Shown here in pieces: positions 52,824 through 62,190 of a stretch of DNA of 64,000 nucleotides (position 1 is the stretch's first letter; every line of letters begins with the position of its first letter). The notes below the pieces were generated by a model that saw only the letters and a program-made list of their open reading frames with translations, had not been told where the DNA came from and did not search any database. Origin of the DNA: an uncultured Phocaeicola sp. (GTDB taxonomy: Bacteria; Bacteroidota; Bacteroidia; Bacteroidales; Bacteroidaceae); NCBI GenBank assembly GCA_944320885.1, contig CALUJE010000006.1, forward strand, positions 43,502-107,501, in the 5' to 3' direction. A program made the translations under genes and the position numbers.

Positions 52824-54461
52824 TCAAAATGGAGCCGTCTTTTCTACTTTTATCCATTTTCCGGTAACCGGATGCTTGAATTCCAGCCGCTCGGCATGCA
52901 GATACAGCCGATCGGACTTCTGTCCATACAACGCATCCCCCATGATGGGAGCATTCAGTCCGCGAACATGTGCGGCATGAACCCTCAACTGATGTGTCCG
53001 TCCGGTAAGCGGATAAAACGCCACACGGGTACATCCGTCCTCATAGGCCAAAACTTCATAACGGGTAACGGCCGGCTTTCCGAATTCTTCATTAACCATT
53101 TGACGGGGGCGGTCAAGCGGATCGAGACACAAAGGCAAATGTATCATACCTTCATGCTCTTTTACGACGCCATTCAAGAGAGCAACATAACGTTTCCTCA
53201 CCTTGCGGGTTTCAAACTGAGCCTGCATCTGCTTATGCACGTCCTTGTCCTTGGCCAACAATAACAGCCCGGAAGTTGCCATATCCAGACGATGAACTAC
53301 CAAAGGCCCGGTAGCAGCCGGATAATGTTCACGCATCCACTGATATACGGAAAAGGCCTGTTCCTTTCCCGGAACGGACAAAACACCTTCCGGCTTATTG
53401 ACAACCAGCAACCATTCGTCTTCCCATACAATTTCCAGATGATTGTATTTCTTCGCCTGCTCCAGCACGGGATCAGGGTCTACTTCCAATCCTTTCAGCA
53501 TATGCCGCAAAATAGGTTCACACTTCCCTTTGCATGAAGGATAATAGTATCCATGATGCCTTATCTCATTTTTAGGAGAATGTCCCCACCAGAATTCAGC
53601 CATAGCCAACGGATAAAGATTATTCTGATAAGCATATTGCAGCAATTTGGGAGCCGCACACTCACCTGCACCGGCTGGAGGAATATTGCGTCCGGTTTCA
53701 GCAAAGATGGTACACAAATCTTTTACCTCACCACAGGCATTCAACATACGGAACTGATTGAAGAGCTTTTGTTGAAGAACGGCCGAACGCTGTTTACGCT
53801 CCTGCTTCCATGCTTCAATCTGCCTGTCCATATTTTCTACCAACTCACGGCAAACCTGCTCCCTCTGCGCACAGCGTTCTTTCATCCTTTTATATTCCGC
53901 TTTCCGGTAACGGCTTTCGTCCAAGAGTTCATTTTCCCTCGTACTTGAAATTCCTCTGCTCCGCTGTTCGTCACGAAGTCTTTTGGCTTCCTGCATTTTC
54001 TCCCGTTCCGTTTCCAGCAACTCGGAATTATGCCTCAATTCCCAATCAAGCTTTTCACAAGCCGAACGGTATTCTTCACTTTCCTGCAACGCCGTTATTT
54101 TACGATTCAAATCCGAAATCCGGGCTTCTTCCTGTTTAAAAAATCCGTCAGGCCTCAACAAGTCATAAACCGGAGGAACAAAATACGCATGCCGGTTATT
54201 TCCGGCCAGTATGCCCGAAAAGGCTGCCAGAAATCCCAACTCTCCCACTCCGTTTCTTACTACCAGCACACCAAACATCTTACCCTGTTCCAGTTCATCT
54301 TTCCAGTCTTCACGCTGCTGCAGGTATGTCTGCACTTCCGCAGCCGCCATCACACACAAAGGATGAGGAACATAATGAAAGGGGTAAGTAAAACGCGCGG
54401 GTAAAGCAATCCCCTCTACCGACTGACCAAAATGATGAAAACAAGAATCCATTTCTTTCAT
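52824..54461 (-). CDS. Extended RluA-family pseudouridine synthase
   Basis: 545 residues. The C-terminal RluA domain (about 345-545) holds VHRLDMATSGLLLLAKD near 388 with the catalytic Asp, and PLTGRTHQLRVHAAH near 500. The N-terminal part has a region to about 110, a coiled coil of about 115-230 rich in Glu/Arg, and a conserved-looking module at about 262-325 (GECAAPKLLQYAYQNN, MAEFWWG, SCKGKCEPIL). Target RNA unknown. RluA proteins of about 550 residues are known in Bacteroidetes. Own -7 box at 54497-54490. Confidence 0.85.
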   Translation of the reverse strand: MKEMDSCFHHFGQSVEGIALPARFTYPFHYVPHPLCVMAAAEVQTYLQQREDWKDELEQGKMFGVLVVRNGVGELGFLAAFSGILAGNNRHAYFVPPVYDLLRPDGFFKQEEARISDLNRKITALQESEEYRSACEKLDWELRHNSELLETEREKMQEAKRLRDEQRSRGISSTRENELLDESRYRKAEYKRMKERCAQREQVCRELVENMDRQIEAWKQERKQRSAVLQQKLFNQFRMLNACGEVKDLCTIFAETGRNIPPAGAGECAAPKLLQYAYQNNLYPLAMAEFWWGHSPKNEIRHHGYYYPSCKGKCEPILRHMLKGLEVDPDPVLEQAKKYNHLEIVWEDEWLLVVNKPEGVLSVPGKEQAFSVYQWMREHYPAATGPLVVHRLDMATSGLLLLAKDKDVHKQMQAQFETRKVRKRYVALLNGVVKEHEGMIHLPLCLDPLDRPRQMVNEEFGKPAVTRYEVLAYEDGCTRVAFYPLTGRTHQLRVHAAHVRGLNAPIMGDALYGQKSDRLYLHAERLEFKHPVTGKWIKVEKTAPF

Positions 54462-54489
54462 TTTCCCGGAATATCAATTGTTTTAAAAG

Positions 54490-54497
54490 CAAATTTA
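54490..54497 (-). promoter_or_regulatory. -7 box TAAATTTG
   Basis: Minus-strand TAAATTTG, 29 bases upstream of the RluA-like start at 54461. Confidence 0.55.
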
Positions 54498-54625
54498 CGC
54501 TTTGTTTTTCATTATCGCAATCTGTCTCTATCCCCTTTTTAAGGCAAACGACAGATTTCTGTCATCTGCCATCCGTTTATTTTTTATTTCTTTCATATTT
54601 TATAGCATAAATAAAAATTTATTCA

Positions 54626-54633
54626 TATTTTTG
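54626..54633 (+). promoter_or_regulatory. -7 box TATTTTTG
   Basis: TATTTTTG, 22 bases before the ATG at 54656, giving a short leader for the GNAT gene. Confidence 0.5.
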
Positions 54634-54655
54634 GCTTATTATAAACCGAATGCTT

Positions 54656-54958
54656 ATGAAAATAGAACATTATCCCGAGAAAGGGGAATTCCAGACAATC
54701 GTAGACGGTGTAAAGGCCCATGTATCCTATATCAGTGACGGCAAAATGCTTGACATACGCCACACCATCGTTCCCGAAGCCATCGGTGGAAAAGGCATTG
54801 CATCGGCTTTGGTCAAGGCTGCATATGACTATGCTGTAGAAAATCATCTTACTCCGGTAGCAACCTGCTCATATGCCGTAATATGGCTTCAAAGACATCC
54901 CGAATATAACGGGAAAACCAGCTGTGACTATGCCGGTTCTGAAAGTTGTGCCCTATAA
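54656..54958 (+). CDS. Small GNAT acetyltransferase (YjdJ-like)
   Basis: 100 residues from ATG 54656 (ATG 54650 adds two residues). DIRHTIVPEAIGGKGIASALVKAAYDYAVENHL near 35-70 is the acetyl-CoA-binding motif of the compact GCN5-like YjdJ/ COG2388 group. It ends YNGKTSCDYAG. Function unknown. Upstream of the cell-wall cluster by 27 bases. Confidence 0.8.
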   Translation: MKIEHYPEKGEFQTIVDGVKAHVSYISDGKMLDIRHTIVPEAIGGKGIASALVKAAYDYAVENHLTPVATCSYAVIWLQRHPEYNGKTSCDYAGSESCAL

Positions 54959-54985
54959 TTGTTAATTCCCAGCTCTGCAAATGTC

Positions 54986-56014
54986 ATGATGAAATCACGT
55001 TGCTACATAGTGTGTCTGCTTTTACTGTTTCCCTTTATTGGATGCAAACATTCGGAAGATGTCAATGCACAGACCGACGTGCATAAGGAAGACACCATAC
55101 GAATCATAACCAACAAGAAGCCCAAACCACGTCCGAAACTGAAAGCTGACGACATCTCCATCAGCAAAGATTTGCTGTATGACAAATACACCCTTGACGA
55201 TGTATACCCGTACAAGGATACGACGCGGAGTTTCAAATGGAAAATCATCAAAGAACAGCTGGCTTTCATAGAAAACATCCAGCGTGACAAAAATACCCGC
55301 TGGGTGGTAATGCAGAATTACAAGAACCGCAACAAGGAAGCTCCGCTTGTACACAAATACCGCAGGAATGCATACAAACGAATTTCCGACACGCTGGGAG
55401 TAGAACGCTATCAGTCAGTACCGCTATACCTTCCAGGTGATACGCTCATTCCCGAACGGTACGGACCCGACGGAACACTGGCCCGAATAGAAAAGCGCGT
55501 AGGAAGTTTTGTCATGATAAGTCCCGTAACCATCAAGGGCAAATGGCTGGTTCCGTCACGCTATCTCAAGCAATTGCCCGACTCTACCGTATTTCATCAT
55601 GCCATATTTGTCGACCGCGGAGACCAGAACATAACCACACTGGAGCGAAAAAGCGAAGGCAAATGGATAGTACGAAGCATGAATCCGGCCACCACCGGCC
55701 GCCATCATCCGCCGTATGCCCAGGAAACACCTCTGGGACTGTTTCTTCTCCAGGAAAAGAAAGAACGCATGGTCTTTCTGAAAGACGGTTCCGCCGAGAC
55801 CGGTGGATTCGCTCCTTTTGCCAGCCGTTTCACCAATGGCGCATACATTCATGGAGTACCTGTAAACGTTCCCCGAAAGACACTGATTGAATACAGTTAT
55901 TCGCTAGGTACCACTCCCCGTTCGCACATGTGTGTCCGGAATGCAACCTCACATTCTGAATTTATCTACAAATGGGCCCCTACCCGGCAAACAGTCATTA
56001 TTGTCATAGAATAG
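54986..56014 (+). CDS. Lipoprotein with YkuD-type L,D-transpeptidase domain
   Basis: 342 residues from ATG 54986 (or 54989). The signal sequence has LLLLFPFIGCKHSE, a lipobox Cys. The catalytic region SRFTNGAYIHGVPVN, then TTPRSHMCVRNATSH near 320, matches the H...S-H-x-C-x-R-N of YkuD, with Met in place of the usual Gly of SHGC. Long N-terminal region (about 25-180) not recognised. It probably cross-links peptidoglycan or attaches proteins. First of two neighbouring L,D-transpeptidase-like genes. Confidence 0.75.
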   Translation: MMKSRCYIVCLLLLFPFIGCKHSEDVNAQTDVHKEDTIRIITNKKPKPRPKLKADDISISKDLLYDKYTLDDVYPYKDTTRSFKWKIIKEQLAFIENIQRDKNTRWVVMQNYKNRNKEAPLVHKYRRNAYKRISDTLGVERYQSVPLYLPGDTLIPERYGPDGTLARIEKRVGSFVMISPVTIKGKWLVPSRYLKQLPDSTVFHHAIFVDRGDQNITTLERKSEGKWIVRSMNPATTGRHHPPYAQETPLGLFLLQEKKERMVFLKDGSAETGGFAPFASRFTNGAYIHGVPVNVPRKTLIEYSYSLGTTPRSHMCVRNATSHSEFIYKWAPTRQTVIIVIE

Positions 56015-56061
56015 TATTCATTTTTAACTGTTTACAAATAAAGTTTATCATAAAATTGTGC

Positions 56062-56069
56062 TATCTTTG
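56062..56069 (+). promoter_or_regulatory. -7 box TATCTTTG
   Basis: TATCTTTG, 35 bases upstream of the ATG at 56097. The second L,D-transpeptidase-like gene and the DUF3810 gene can thus be transcribed on their own. Confidence 0.6.
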
Positions 56070-56096
56070 CACAATTTTATTACTGAATACAACGCC

Positions 56097-56810
56097 ATGC
56101 ATAAAATATTTTTAGCTGTCTCTTTAATAACAGTATCAGTTCTGGTCCTTACTTCCAGTGCACCTACCTGCGAGAGCAGGACCGTTCCCGAACATAAAAA
56201 AGAAGCTCCAGCCAGTGTATACAGCGAATTGTACGAAACCATGGACCTGGACAGTATCGTCAATCCCGAAGCATTCAGACTGGCCGTAACCGGATACTAT
56301 AAAATAACCGAACGTAAGCGCGAAGTGCTCACACTGATAGACTTTTCCAAACCTTCTACCGAAAAACGACTTTTCGTGTTCGACATGAAGGCAAAAAAAC
56401 TGCTTTTCTCTTCCGTAGTATCACACGGAAAGAACAGTGGAGAAAAATATGCGACTTCCTTTTCAAATGAATATGGCTCTTATAAAAGCTCACTGGGATT
56501 TTATCTTACGGAAAACACCTATCAGGGACGCAACGGATATTCTCTCATCCTTGACGGACTGGAAGAAGGCATCAATGACAAGGCCAAGGAACGTGCCATC
56601 GTAATGCACGGAGCTGCCTATTCAAATCCGTCTATCATCAAAAGTACCGGCCGGCTGGGAAGAAGTTTCGGGTGTCCGGCTGTTCCACAGGCTCTGTCAC
56701 GCCCCATTATTGATGCCATCAAGGGAGGAAGCGTGCTGTATATCTATGCCGAGAAGCCGGAATATTTTGCCCAAAGCCAGCTTATCGACTCTTCTCTGAA
56801 CCAACTATGA
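56097..56810 (+). CDS. Murein L,D-transpeptidase-like protein, YkuD_2 type
   Basis: 237 residues from ATG 56097. A signal peptide or anchor (MHKIFLAVSLITVSVLVLTSS) is followed by a YkuD_2 domain: DFSKPSTEKRLFVFDMKAKKLLFSSVVSHGKNSG near 85, AIVMHGAAYSNP near 175 and GRLGRSFGCPAVP near 195 with the catalytic Cys. Different sub-family from the gene before it. Its stop overlaps the next start (ATGA). Confidence 0.85.
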   Translation: MHKIFLAVSLITVSVLVLTSSAPTCESRTVPEHKKEAPASVYSELYETMDLDSIVNPEAFRLAVTGYYKITERKREVLTLIDFSKPSTEKRLFVFDMKAKKLLFSSVVSHGKNSGEKYATSFSNEYGSYKSSLGFYLTENTYQGRNGYSLILDGLEEGINDKAKERAIVMHGAAYSNPSIIKSTGRLGRSFGCPAVPQALSRPIIDAIKGGSVLYIYAEKPEYFAQSQLIDSSLNQL

Positions 56811-57856
56811 AAAGATGCATGAAATACTTTCGCCCATGCATACTGGGAATACTTCTGCTGTTCATCATCATATGCCGCTTTGTTCCGGCCGTAGCCGAAT
56901 GGTATGCTCTGTACATTTATCCCATAATCGCATCCATCCTATCGGGGTTATCGGCAGTTTTTCCCTTCTCGCTTGAAGAAATTCTGGTCCTGGGCCTTGC
57001 CGCCTTACTCATATTGATGCCGATAATCGGCAGAATCCGCAAGCACTACAAATGGAGAAAAGTCATAATCCGTGAAGTGGAACTGGTTTTATGGATTTAT
57101 GTATGGTTTTACATGGGATGGGGCATCAATTACTTCCGTCATACGTTTTTTGTGCGTGCCGAAGTGCATCCCGCACAATATGACGAAACCGAATTCAAAC
57201 ATTTTCTCTCGGCATATACCGACAGTCTGAACTCCCATTATACCCAAGAAAAAGCTATCAACAAGAAGGCTGCTACCGAACATATAAAAGCCATATACGA
57301 CACCTTGCCGCACAGATACGGACTGCAAAAGCCTGACGGGAAGTGCTATCCCAAGAAAGTATTGTTCACATCACTCTACTCCGGCGTAGGAGTTTTGGGA
57401 TATATGGGACCTTTTTTCAACGAGATGCAACTGAACGGCGAACTTCCACCTCTCCAGTATCCGTTCACCTATGCGCATGAACTGTCGCACCTTCTGGGAA
57501 TAAGCAGCGAAGCCGAAGCCAATTTCTGGGCTTATAAGATATGTACATCCTCTTCCATTCCGGCTATACAATACAGCGGTTACTTTGGGCTTCTTCCCTA
57601 CGTGATAGTGAACGCACGCATGGCACTCAATGAAGAAGACTACAAGTCATGGGCCCAGTCCATACGAGCGGAAATAATCAATGACTTCAATTCAAAAAAC
57701 CGGTATTGGGAAGAAAGATACAGTCCGCTCATAGGAATGATACAGGATAAAGTCTATGACTGGTTTCTCAAAGGCAATAACATAAGCTCCGGACAGAAAA
57801 ATTATGCCGAAGTCATACACATGCTTATTTCCTTTGAAAGAGAAAACCTGCGATAA
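56807..57856 (+). CDS. DUF3810 integral membrane zincin
   Basis: 349 residues. Two or three N-terminal transmembrane segments (about 12-30, 35-50, 58-75, 90-108), then an extracytoplasmic domain with YAHELSHLLGISSEAEANFWAY near 222, an H-E-x-x-H zinc motif with downstream Glu. Matches DUF3810. Predicted metalloprotease, substrate unknown. Overlaps the YkuD_2 gene by four bases. Confidence 0.8.
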   Translation: MKRCMKYFRPCILGILLLFIIICRFVPAVAEWYALYIYPIIASILSGLSAVFPFSLEEILVLGLAALLILMPIIGRIRKHYKWRKVIIREVELVLWIYVWFYMGWGINYFRHTFFVRAEVHPAQYDETEFKHFLSAYTDSLNSHYTQEKAINKKAATEHIKAIYDTLPHRYGLQKPDGKCYPKKVLFTSLYSGVGVLGYMGPFFNEMQLNGELPPLQYPFTYAHELSHLLGISSEAEANFWAYKICTSSSIPAIQYSGYFGLLPYVIVNARMALNEEDYKSWAQSIRAEIINDFNSKNRYWEERYSPLIGMIQDKVYDWFLKGNNISSGQKNYAEVIHMLISFERENLR

Positions 57857-57877
57857 CCATACCTCCCGGCAAGAGAA

Positions 57878-59701
57878 TTAACCCTTACTGTCTTCCTTCT
57901 TCTCACGGCCGTCATTCTTCGGAATCGTTGTCTCGTTTCCGTCACGCATGGCCATGTAATGAGGTGACATGATTTCTATTCCGGCTTCATTAAAATAATC
58001 CTGAATATTCTGATGAAGATTGGAATAGATCTGGGGCAACCGATCGGCATCACGAATATAAGCGTTGATCTGATAAACCGGATACCAGTCGCTCAATGAA
58101 GTTTCAAGCACGAACGGACGCGGATCGTCAATCACTCCCGGCGTATTCAGAGCAGCATCTATCAACAGCTGATGTACCTTGCGCCAGGGAGCATCATACC
58201 CGATTGTCACTTCCGAATGGATAATCAGTCCGTATTCACGGGCTGATGAACTGTAATTCACCGTATGTGACGACATGATGAATGAGTTCGGGATGGTTAT
58301 CAGTTCGTTTTTCGGTGTACGTATACGGGTCACCAACGGAGTCTTTTCCACTACATTTCCGGTGGTATCGTTCAGTTTTATGCGGTCGCCCAACTTATAC
58401 GGACGCATGTAGGTAATGACCAGTCCGGCTATGATATTTGCTATCACCGTACTTGAACCCAGTGATACTATCAGTCCGACGAATACCGATATACCCTGAA
58501 ATACTCCGGAATTGGCTCCCGGCAGGTAAGGATATATCATGGCTATCATGAAAGCATAAAGCAAGAAACGGACTATATGGTAAGTCGGCATAGCCCAGTC
58601 CGGATAAAAAACGTTTATCTTCAGACGTTCGGCCTCCACTTCACGCGCCAGGTAACGAATCAGCCTTATCATATATTTTATGGCCAACCAGATAACTACA
58701 ATGGTAAAGAGATTCGGAATGTAATCGACGATACCTTTCAGAATTTGTCTGATGGGCATCCAGAGATATCCCAGCAGTGTATAGGCAAGCTTCTCGGTCT
58801 GAGGGAATACGATAAAGACAAGAGGTACGGTAAACAGCAGCTGTACGAGCATGAACAGATAGCGCCCCAGATTGGCCAGCATCAGCAGCAACGATACCTG
58901 TTTGGCCGTATCAAGCAACTCATATTCCTGTATCTTGAAAGGTTTGAGCTTTATTTCCTTAAGCAACAGTATTCTTTTCTTCAGCTTGCGGAACAGCCAA
59001 TTGGTAAGACGGAAAAGAACATATTGTCCTACAACTATCAGTATCAGATACACAATACGCTTGACGAGCTGCCACACTCCGTTTTTCGCATTCATATCCG
59101 TCAGCTTGGCCACAATAATCGCACGGTCACGAAGAGCCAGCGAGTCTCGTGAGACACCTTCCCACATGGCATCCTTATCGGTCAATGAAATCAGTACTTT
59201 ATCCTTGTACATGATATCGGTCACAATATCCGTACTCTCTATCTTCACAGAATCCGGATAAAGTACTAGACTGTTTCCCAGTTTTTCAATCAGTGCGGCA
59301 TTCATTTCCGCACGCTGAGCAGGAGTATATCCTCCCCGGTTTGTATAGAAATATAACAGGGTATCTTCGTCTACCACCAAAGGAACTCCCTTAGTCACTT
59401 TCTTCAAGGAATCGATATGATGCCGCTGCATGGCCAGACGTACAGAATCGGCAGACAATCCCAGCTTCATGCTTTCCATCTCCATCCGCGCATTGGCTTC
59501 CTGCAGACGAACCTGTTCCAGTTCACGCTGCAGTTCCGCAATACGTGCCGAATCGCTCATTACCGTACTGGCAGCCTTAACGTTTGTGGCATGAACAGCC
59601 GTATCTCTCTTTAACAGCGACTCTACCTTATTTAATATCTGTGCATTGACCGTGATTGCTGAAAAAAATGCAATCCATATGAATAACCTGCGAAAAACCA
59701 T
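57878..59701 (-). CDS. MscS-type mechanosensitive channel with periplasmic N-terminus
   Basis: 607 residues from ATG 59701. Signal peptide ends TVNAQ. A periplasmic part (about 25-200) with a coiled coil (SARIAELQRELEQVRLQEANARMEME region) and a mixed domain is followed by about five transmembrane segments (about 208-420) and the MscS pore-lining and beta domain: GSSTVIANIIAGLVITYMRPYKLGD near 425, then TRIRTPKNELITIPNSFIM. It releases solutes on hypo-osmotic shock. The tail is charged. -7 box at 59734-59727. Confidence 0.9.
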   Translation of the reverse strand: MVFRRLFIWIAFFSAITVNAQILNKVESLLKRDTAVHATNVKAASTVMSDSARIAELQRELEQVRLQEANARMEMESMKLGLSADSVRLAMQRHHIDSLKKVTKGVPLVVDEDTLLYFYTNRGGYTPAQRAEMNAALIEKLGNSLVLYPDSVKIESTDIVTDIMYKDKVLISLTDKDAMWEGVSRDSLALRDRAIIVAKLTDMNAKNGVWQLVKRIVYLILIVVGQYVLFRLTNWLFRKLKKRILLLKEIKLKPFKIQEYELLDTAKQVSLLLMLANLGRYLFMLVQLLFTVPLVFIVFPQTEKLAYTLLGYLWMPIRQILKGIVDYIPNLFTIVVIWLAIKYMIRLIRYLAREVEAERLKINVFYPDWAMPTYHIVRFLLYAFMIAMIYPYLPGANSGVFQGISVFVGLIVSLGSSTVIANIIAGLVITYMRPYKLGDRIKLNDTTGNVVEKTPLVTRIRTPKNELITIPNSFIMSSHTVNYSSSAREYGLIIHSEVTIGYDAPWRKVHQLLIDAALNTPGVIDDPRPFVLETSLSDWYPVYQINAYIRDADRLPQIYSNLHQNIQDYFNEAGIEIMSPHYMAMRDGNETTIPKNDGREKKEDSKG

Positions 59702-59726
59702 AACGTGCAATTTTTATATTTTCAAA

Positions 59727-59734
59727 CAAAGATA
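59727..59734 (-). promoter_or_regulatory. -7 box TATCTTTG
   Basis: Minus-strand TATCTTTG, 26 bases upstream of the MscS gene start. Confidence 0.6.
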
Positions 59735-59757
59735 TTCTTTTTTCAGATAAACGCATT

Positions 59758-61113
59758 CTAAGCATGCATCTTCTTCAAAATCTTCGGAAATTGTATGGCG
59801 AATATAACCGTACAGCAAATGGCTGCTGTGGCATCGGATATACCCTCGGCCGCATATACACCCATCACTCCCATAAAATGAGGGAGAATCAGTGCCAGCG
59901 GAATAAGCAAAAAGACTTTACGGAGCAAGGCTATAAAAACCGACACCTTGGCCTGACCCAATGCCACGAACATATTCTGACAGGCACGCTGAAGCCCGAA
60001 AATAGTCATTCCGGCAAGAAATACGGGCATTACATCTTCAACCGTGGATATGAGACGTTCATCAGTGGTAAAGGCAGATGAGACCACCGAAGGAAACAAT
60101 ATCATCAAGACTATCAATACAAAATTGAAACTGAACATTACCGTCAGGACCACCTTGAAGCACTGTTTTACCCGTTCCTTATTGCCATGACCATAATTAT
60201 ATCCGGCTACCGGAACAAAGCCTTGCGCAAAACCCGTAAGCGGCACACTCACAAAAAGCATGGCGCTCTGCATGATGGTAAGCGCACTGATATAAATATC
60301 ACCGAAATCTTTCAGACTGCTGTTCAGAACAAAACCGACCAGACTCTCTGTACTGGCCATGATAAACGGCGAAATACCCAATGCCAGGGTAGAAAGGATA
60401 ATTCTTTTGTCGGGCTTCATATACTTGCGTTCCAAAGGAAGGGAAGCCTTGCGGGAAGTAAGGAATGACAGTACCCACACGGCACTGCAGGCCTGCGACA
60501 GGATGGTGGCTACCGCCGCGCCTTTTACCCCCATGTCCAGCACGAAAATGAACAAAGGGTCGAGAACTATATTGAGAAAGGCACCTATCAGTACAGACCA
60601 CATGGCAATGGCCGGACGCCCCTGAGTGTTGATAAACGTATTCAACCCAACCGAAAGTTCTACAAACAGCGTACCCAGCAGGTAAACCGACAGGTAATCA
60701 ACGGCATATCCCAACGTATGTTCTGAAGCCCCGATAAACATCAGAAGAGGCTTCATGAATACATAGGTAAGCAATGAGGTAAAAAGTGTAAATAAAATCA
60801 GCAACACAAAGCCGTTGCCAAGAATCTTTCCGGCACGCGTACGGTCGCCCTGTCCGAGAGCGATGGCTGCAAGCGGAGCCCCGCCACCGCCAACGATGGC
60901 CGAAAAGGAAGAAATCAGAATGATGACCGAACTGGTTACTCCTATTCCAGCCAGCGCATCGGTACCTATGTGGGGGATGTGACCGATATAGATACGGTCG
61001 ACTATATTATAGAGAAGATTGACCATCTGGGCAGCCACTGCCGGAAGAGCCATCCGAAATACCAGAGGCAGCATCGGGTCGGTGCCCAGACGTTCTTCAT
61101 ATACATTACTCAT
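59758..61113 (-). CDS. MATE family efflux transporter
   Basis: 451 residues, about 12 transmembrane segments. NLLYNIVDRIYIGHIPHIGTDALAGIGVTSS near 30, GGGGAPLAAIALGQGDRTRAG near 75, and the second half from about 230. It is of the DinF/NorM-like group, distinct in sequence from the MATE gene at 49970. -7 box at 61145-61138. Substrate unknown. Confidence 0.92.
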   Translation of the reverse strand: MSNVYEERLGTDPMLPLVFRMALPAVAAQMVNLLYNIVDRIYIGHIPHIGTDALAGIGVTSSVIILISSFSAIVGGGGAPLAAIALGQGDRTRAGKILGNGFVLLILFTLFTSLLTYVFMKPLLMFIGASEHTLGYAVDYLSVYLLGTLFVELSVGLNTFINTQGRPAIAMWSVLIGAFLNIVLDPLFIFVLDMGVKGAAVATILSQACSAVWVLSFLTSRKASLPLERKYMKPDKRIILSTLALGISPFIMASTESLVGFVLNSSLKDFGDIYISALTIMQSAMLFVSVPLTGFAQGFVPVAGYNYGHGNKERVKQCFKVVLTVMFSFNFVLIVLMILFPSVVSSAFTTDERLISTVEDVMPVFLAGMTIFGLQRACQNMFVALGQAKVSVFIALLRKVFLLIPLALILPHFMGVMGVYAAEGISDATAAICCTVIFAIQFPKILKKMHA

Positions 61114-61137
61114 AATTGTATCCGGTTAAAAATTTTG

Positions 61138-61145
61138 CAAAAGTA
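61138..61145 (-). promoter_or_regulatory. -7 box TACTTTTG
   Basis: Minus-strand TACTTTTG (TAnnTTTG), 25 bases upstream of the MATE start at 61113. Confidence 0.5.
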
Positions 61146-61223
61146 GCAATATTGATACAATAGAGCATCAAGACCCATCCTTTTATAACAAGAATTAGTC
61201 TATGAAAATCATTTTTGCATACA

Positions 61224-62066
61224 TTACTCGCAATATATCATCTTCCGCGTCATTCCTCCATCGATGACGATATTCTCTCCGTTGATAAAATCATTTTGCT
61301 CATTGCACAAAAAGACGCACATACGGGCAATATCGGCAGGTTTCCCCACACGGCGAGAAGGATGCTGAAGATGGTCTTCCTCACGAAGAGTATCATAATC
61401 CTGCGTCTGAATCCATCCGGGTGAAATGGCATTAACAGTGATGTGATACTCGGATAATGAAAGTGCCAGTGCATGCGTAAGCGAATAAATGCCTCCTTTC
61501 GATGCGGCATAGCCTTCACTTCCGGGTTCACTCATCAGATATCGGGTGGAACATATATTGATGATGCGTCCGTACGGATTGGCTTCAGACAAGCTCTTGC
61601 GATGCACGGCCAGCAAACGGGAAGTGATGAATACAGGACGCAGATTGATGCTCAGGATGCGGTCGAATTCCTCAACACTGGTTTCAGTTATCGGCATGAA
61701 ATCACTTACTCCCGCATTGTTTATCAGAATATCAATGTCGCCCCATGCCTTTATCACACGCTCCATACAAGCTTCGAGTTCCTCACGGCAGGCCACGTCC
61801 GCCTTGTGAAAGGCCGCTCCTGTTTCGTGTGCCGTCTTTATTCCTTCGGCTTCATTACGGTCACAAAAAGCCACCCGGCATCCTTCGGCACAAAAGGCCT
61901 CAACAATGGCACGTCCTATACCGTGTGCTCCTCCTGTAACGAAAACCCTTTTCTGCAGCGTGCCCGTTTCGCTTCCTTTCCTTTTCAACACCTTTTTCCC
62001 TTTTCCCATCGATGCCTTACGAAGTTCATACGCTTCATACTGACGTTCTATATAATTGTCTGCCAT
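61224..62066 (-). CDS. Short-chain dehydrogenase/reductase
   Basis: 280 residues. A basic N-terminal extension of about 38 residues precedes a classical SDR: VFVTGGAHGIGRAIVEAF (cofactor site), NNAGVSDFM, ICSTRYL with the catalytic Ser, YAASKGG with Tyr and Lys, and ISPGWIQTQDY. All four catalytic residues are present. Substrate unknown. The extension could be an alternative start; an internal ATG (residue 20) also exists. Confidence 0.87.
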   Translation of the reverse strand: MADNYIERQYEAYELRKASMGKGKKVLKRKGSETGTLQKRVFVTGGAHGIGRAIVEAFCAEGCRVAFCDRNEAEGIKTAHETGAAFHKADVACREELEACMERVIKAWGDIDILINNAGVSDFMPITETSVEEFDRILSINLRPVFITSRLLAVHRKSLSEANPYGRIINICSTRYLMSEPGSEGYAASKGGIYSLTHALALSLSEYHITVNAISPGWIQTQDYDTLREEDHLQHPSRRVGKPADIARMCVFLCNEQNDFINGENIVIDGGMTRKMIYCE

Positions 62067-62088
62067 AGATAATTTACACTTTCAAATA

Positions 62089-62179
62089 ATAAGTTATAAA
62101 TAAAAAAATCATAGCCTTCAATTTGGAAAACACAGGCCATGATTTTATAAATTACCAGTTATAAATTTTTATTTTATAG
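62089..62179. repeat. ATAAGTTAT element, copy 2 (inverted)
   Basis: Between the M48 and SDR genes. On the minus strand it shares ATAACTGG, ATTTATA, AAAATCAT-GGCC and TTATAACTTATTATTT with 35870-35950, in the same order. On the plus strand AAATCATAGCC / GGCCATGATTT form a partial stem. It lies at the 3' end of the M48 gene, as copy 1 lies at the 3' end of glsA. Confidence 0.55.
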
Positions 62180-62190
62180 CCTTCTTTTTT

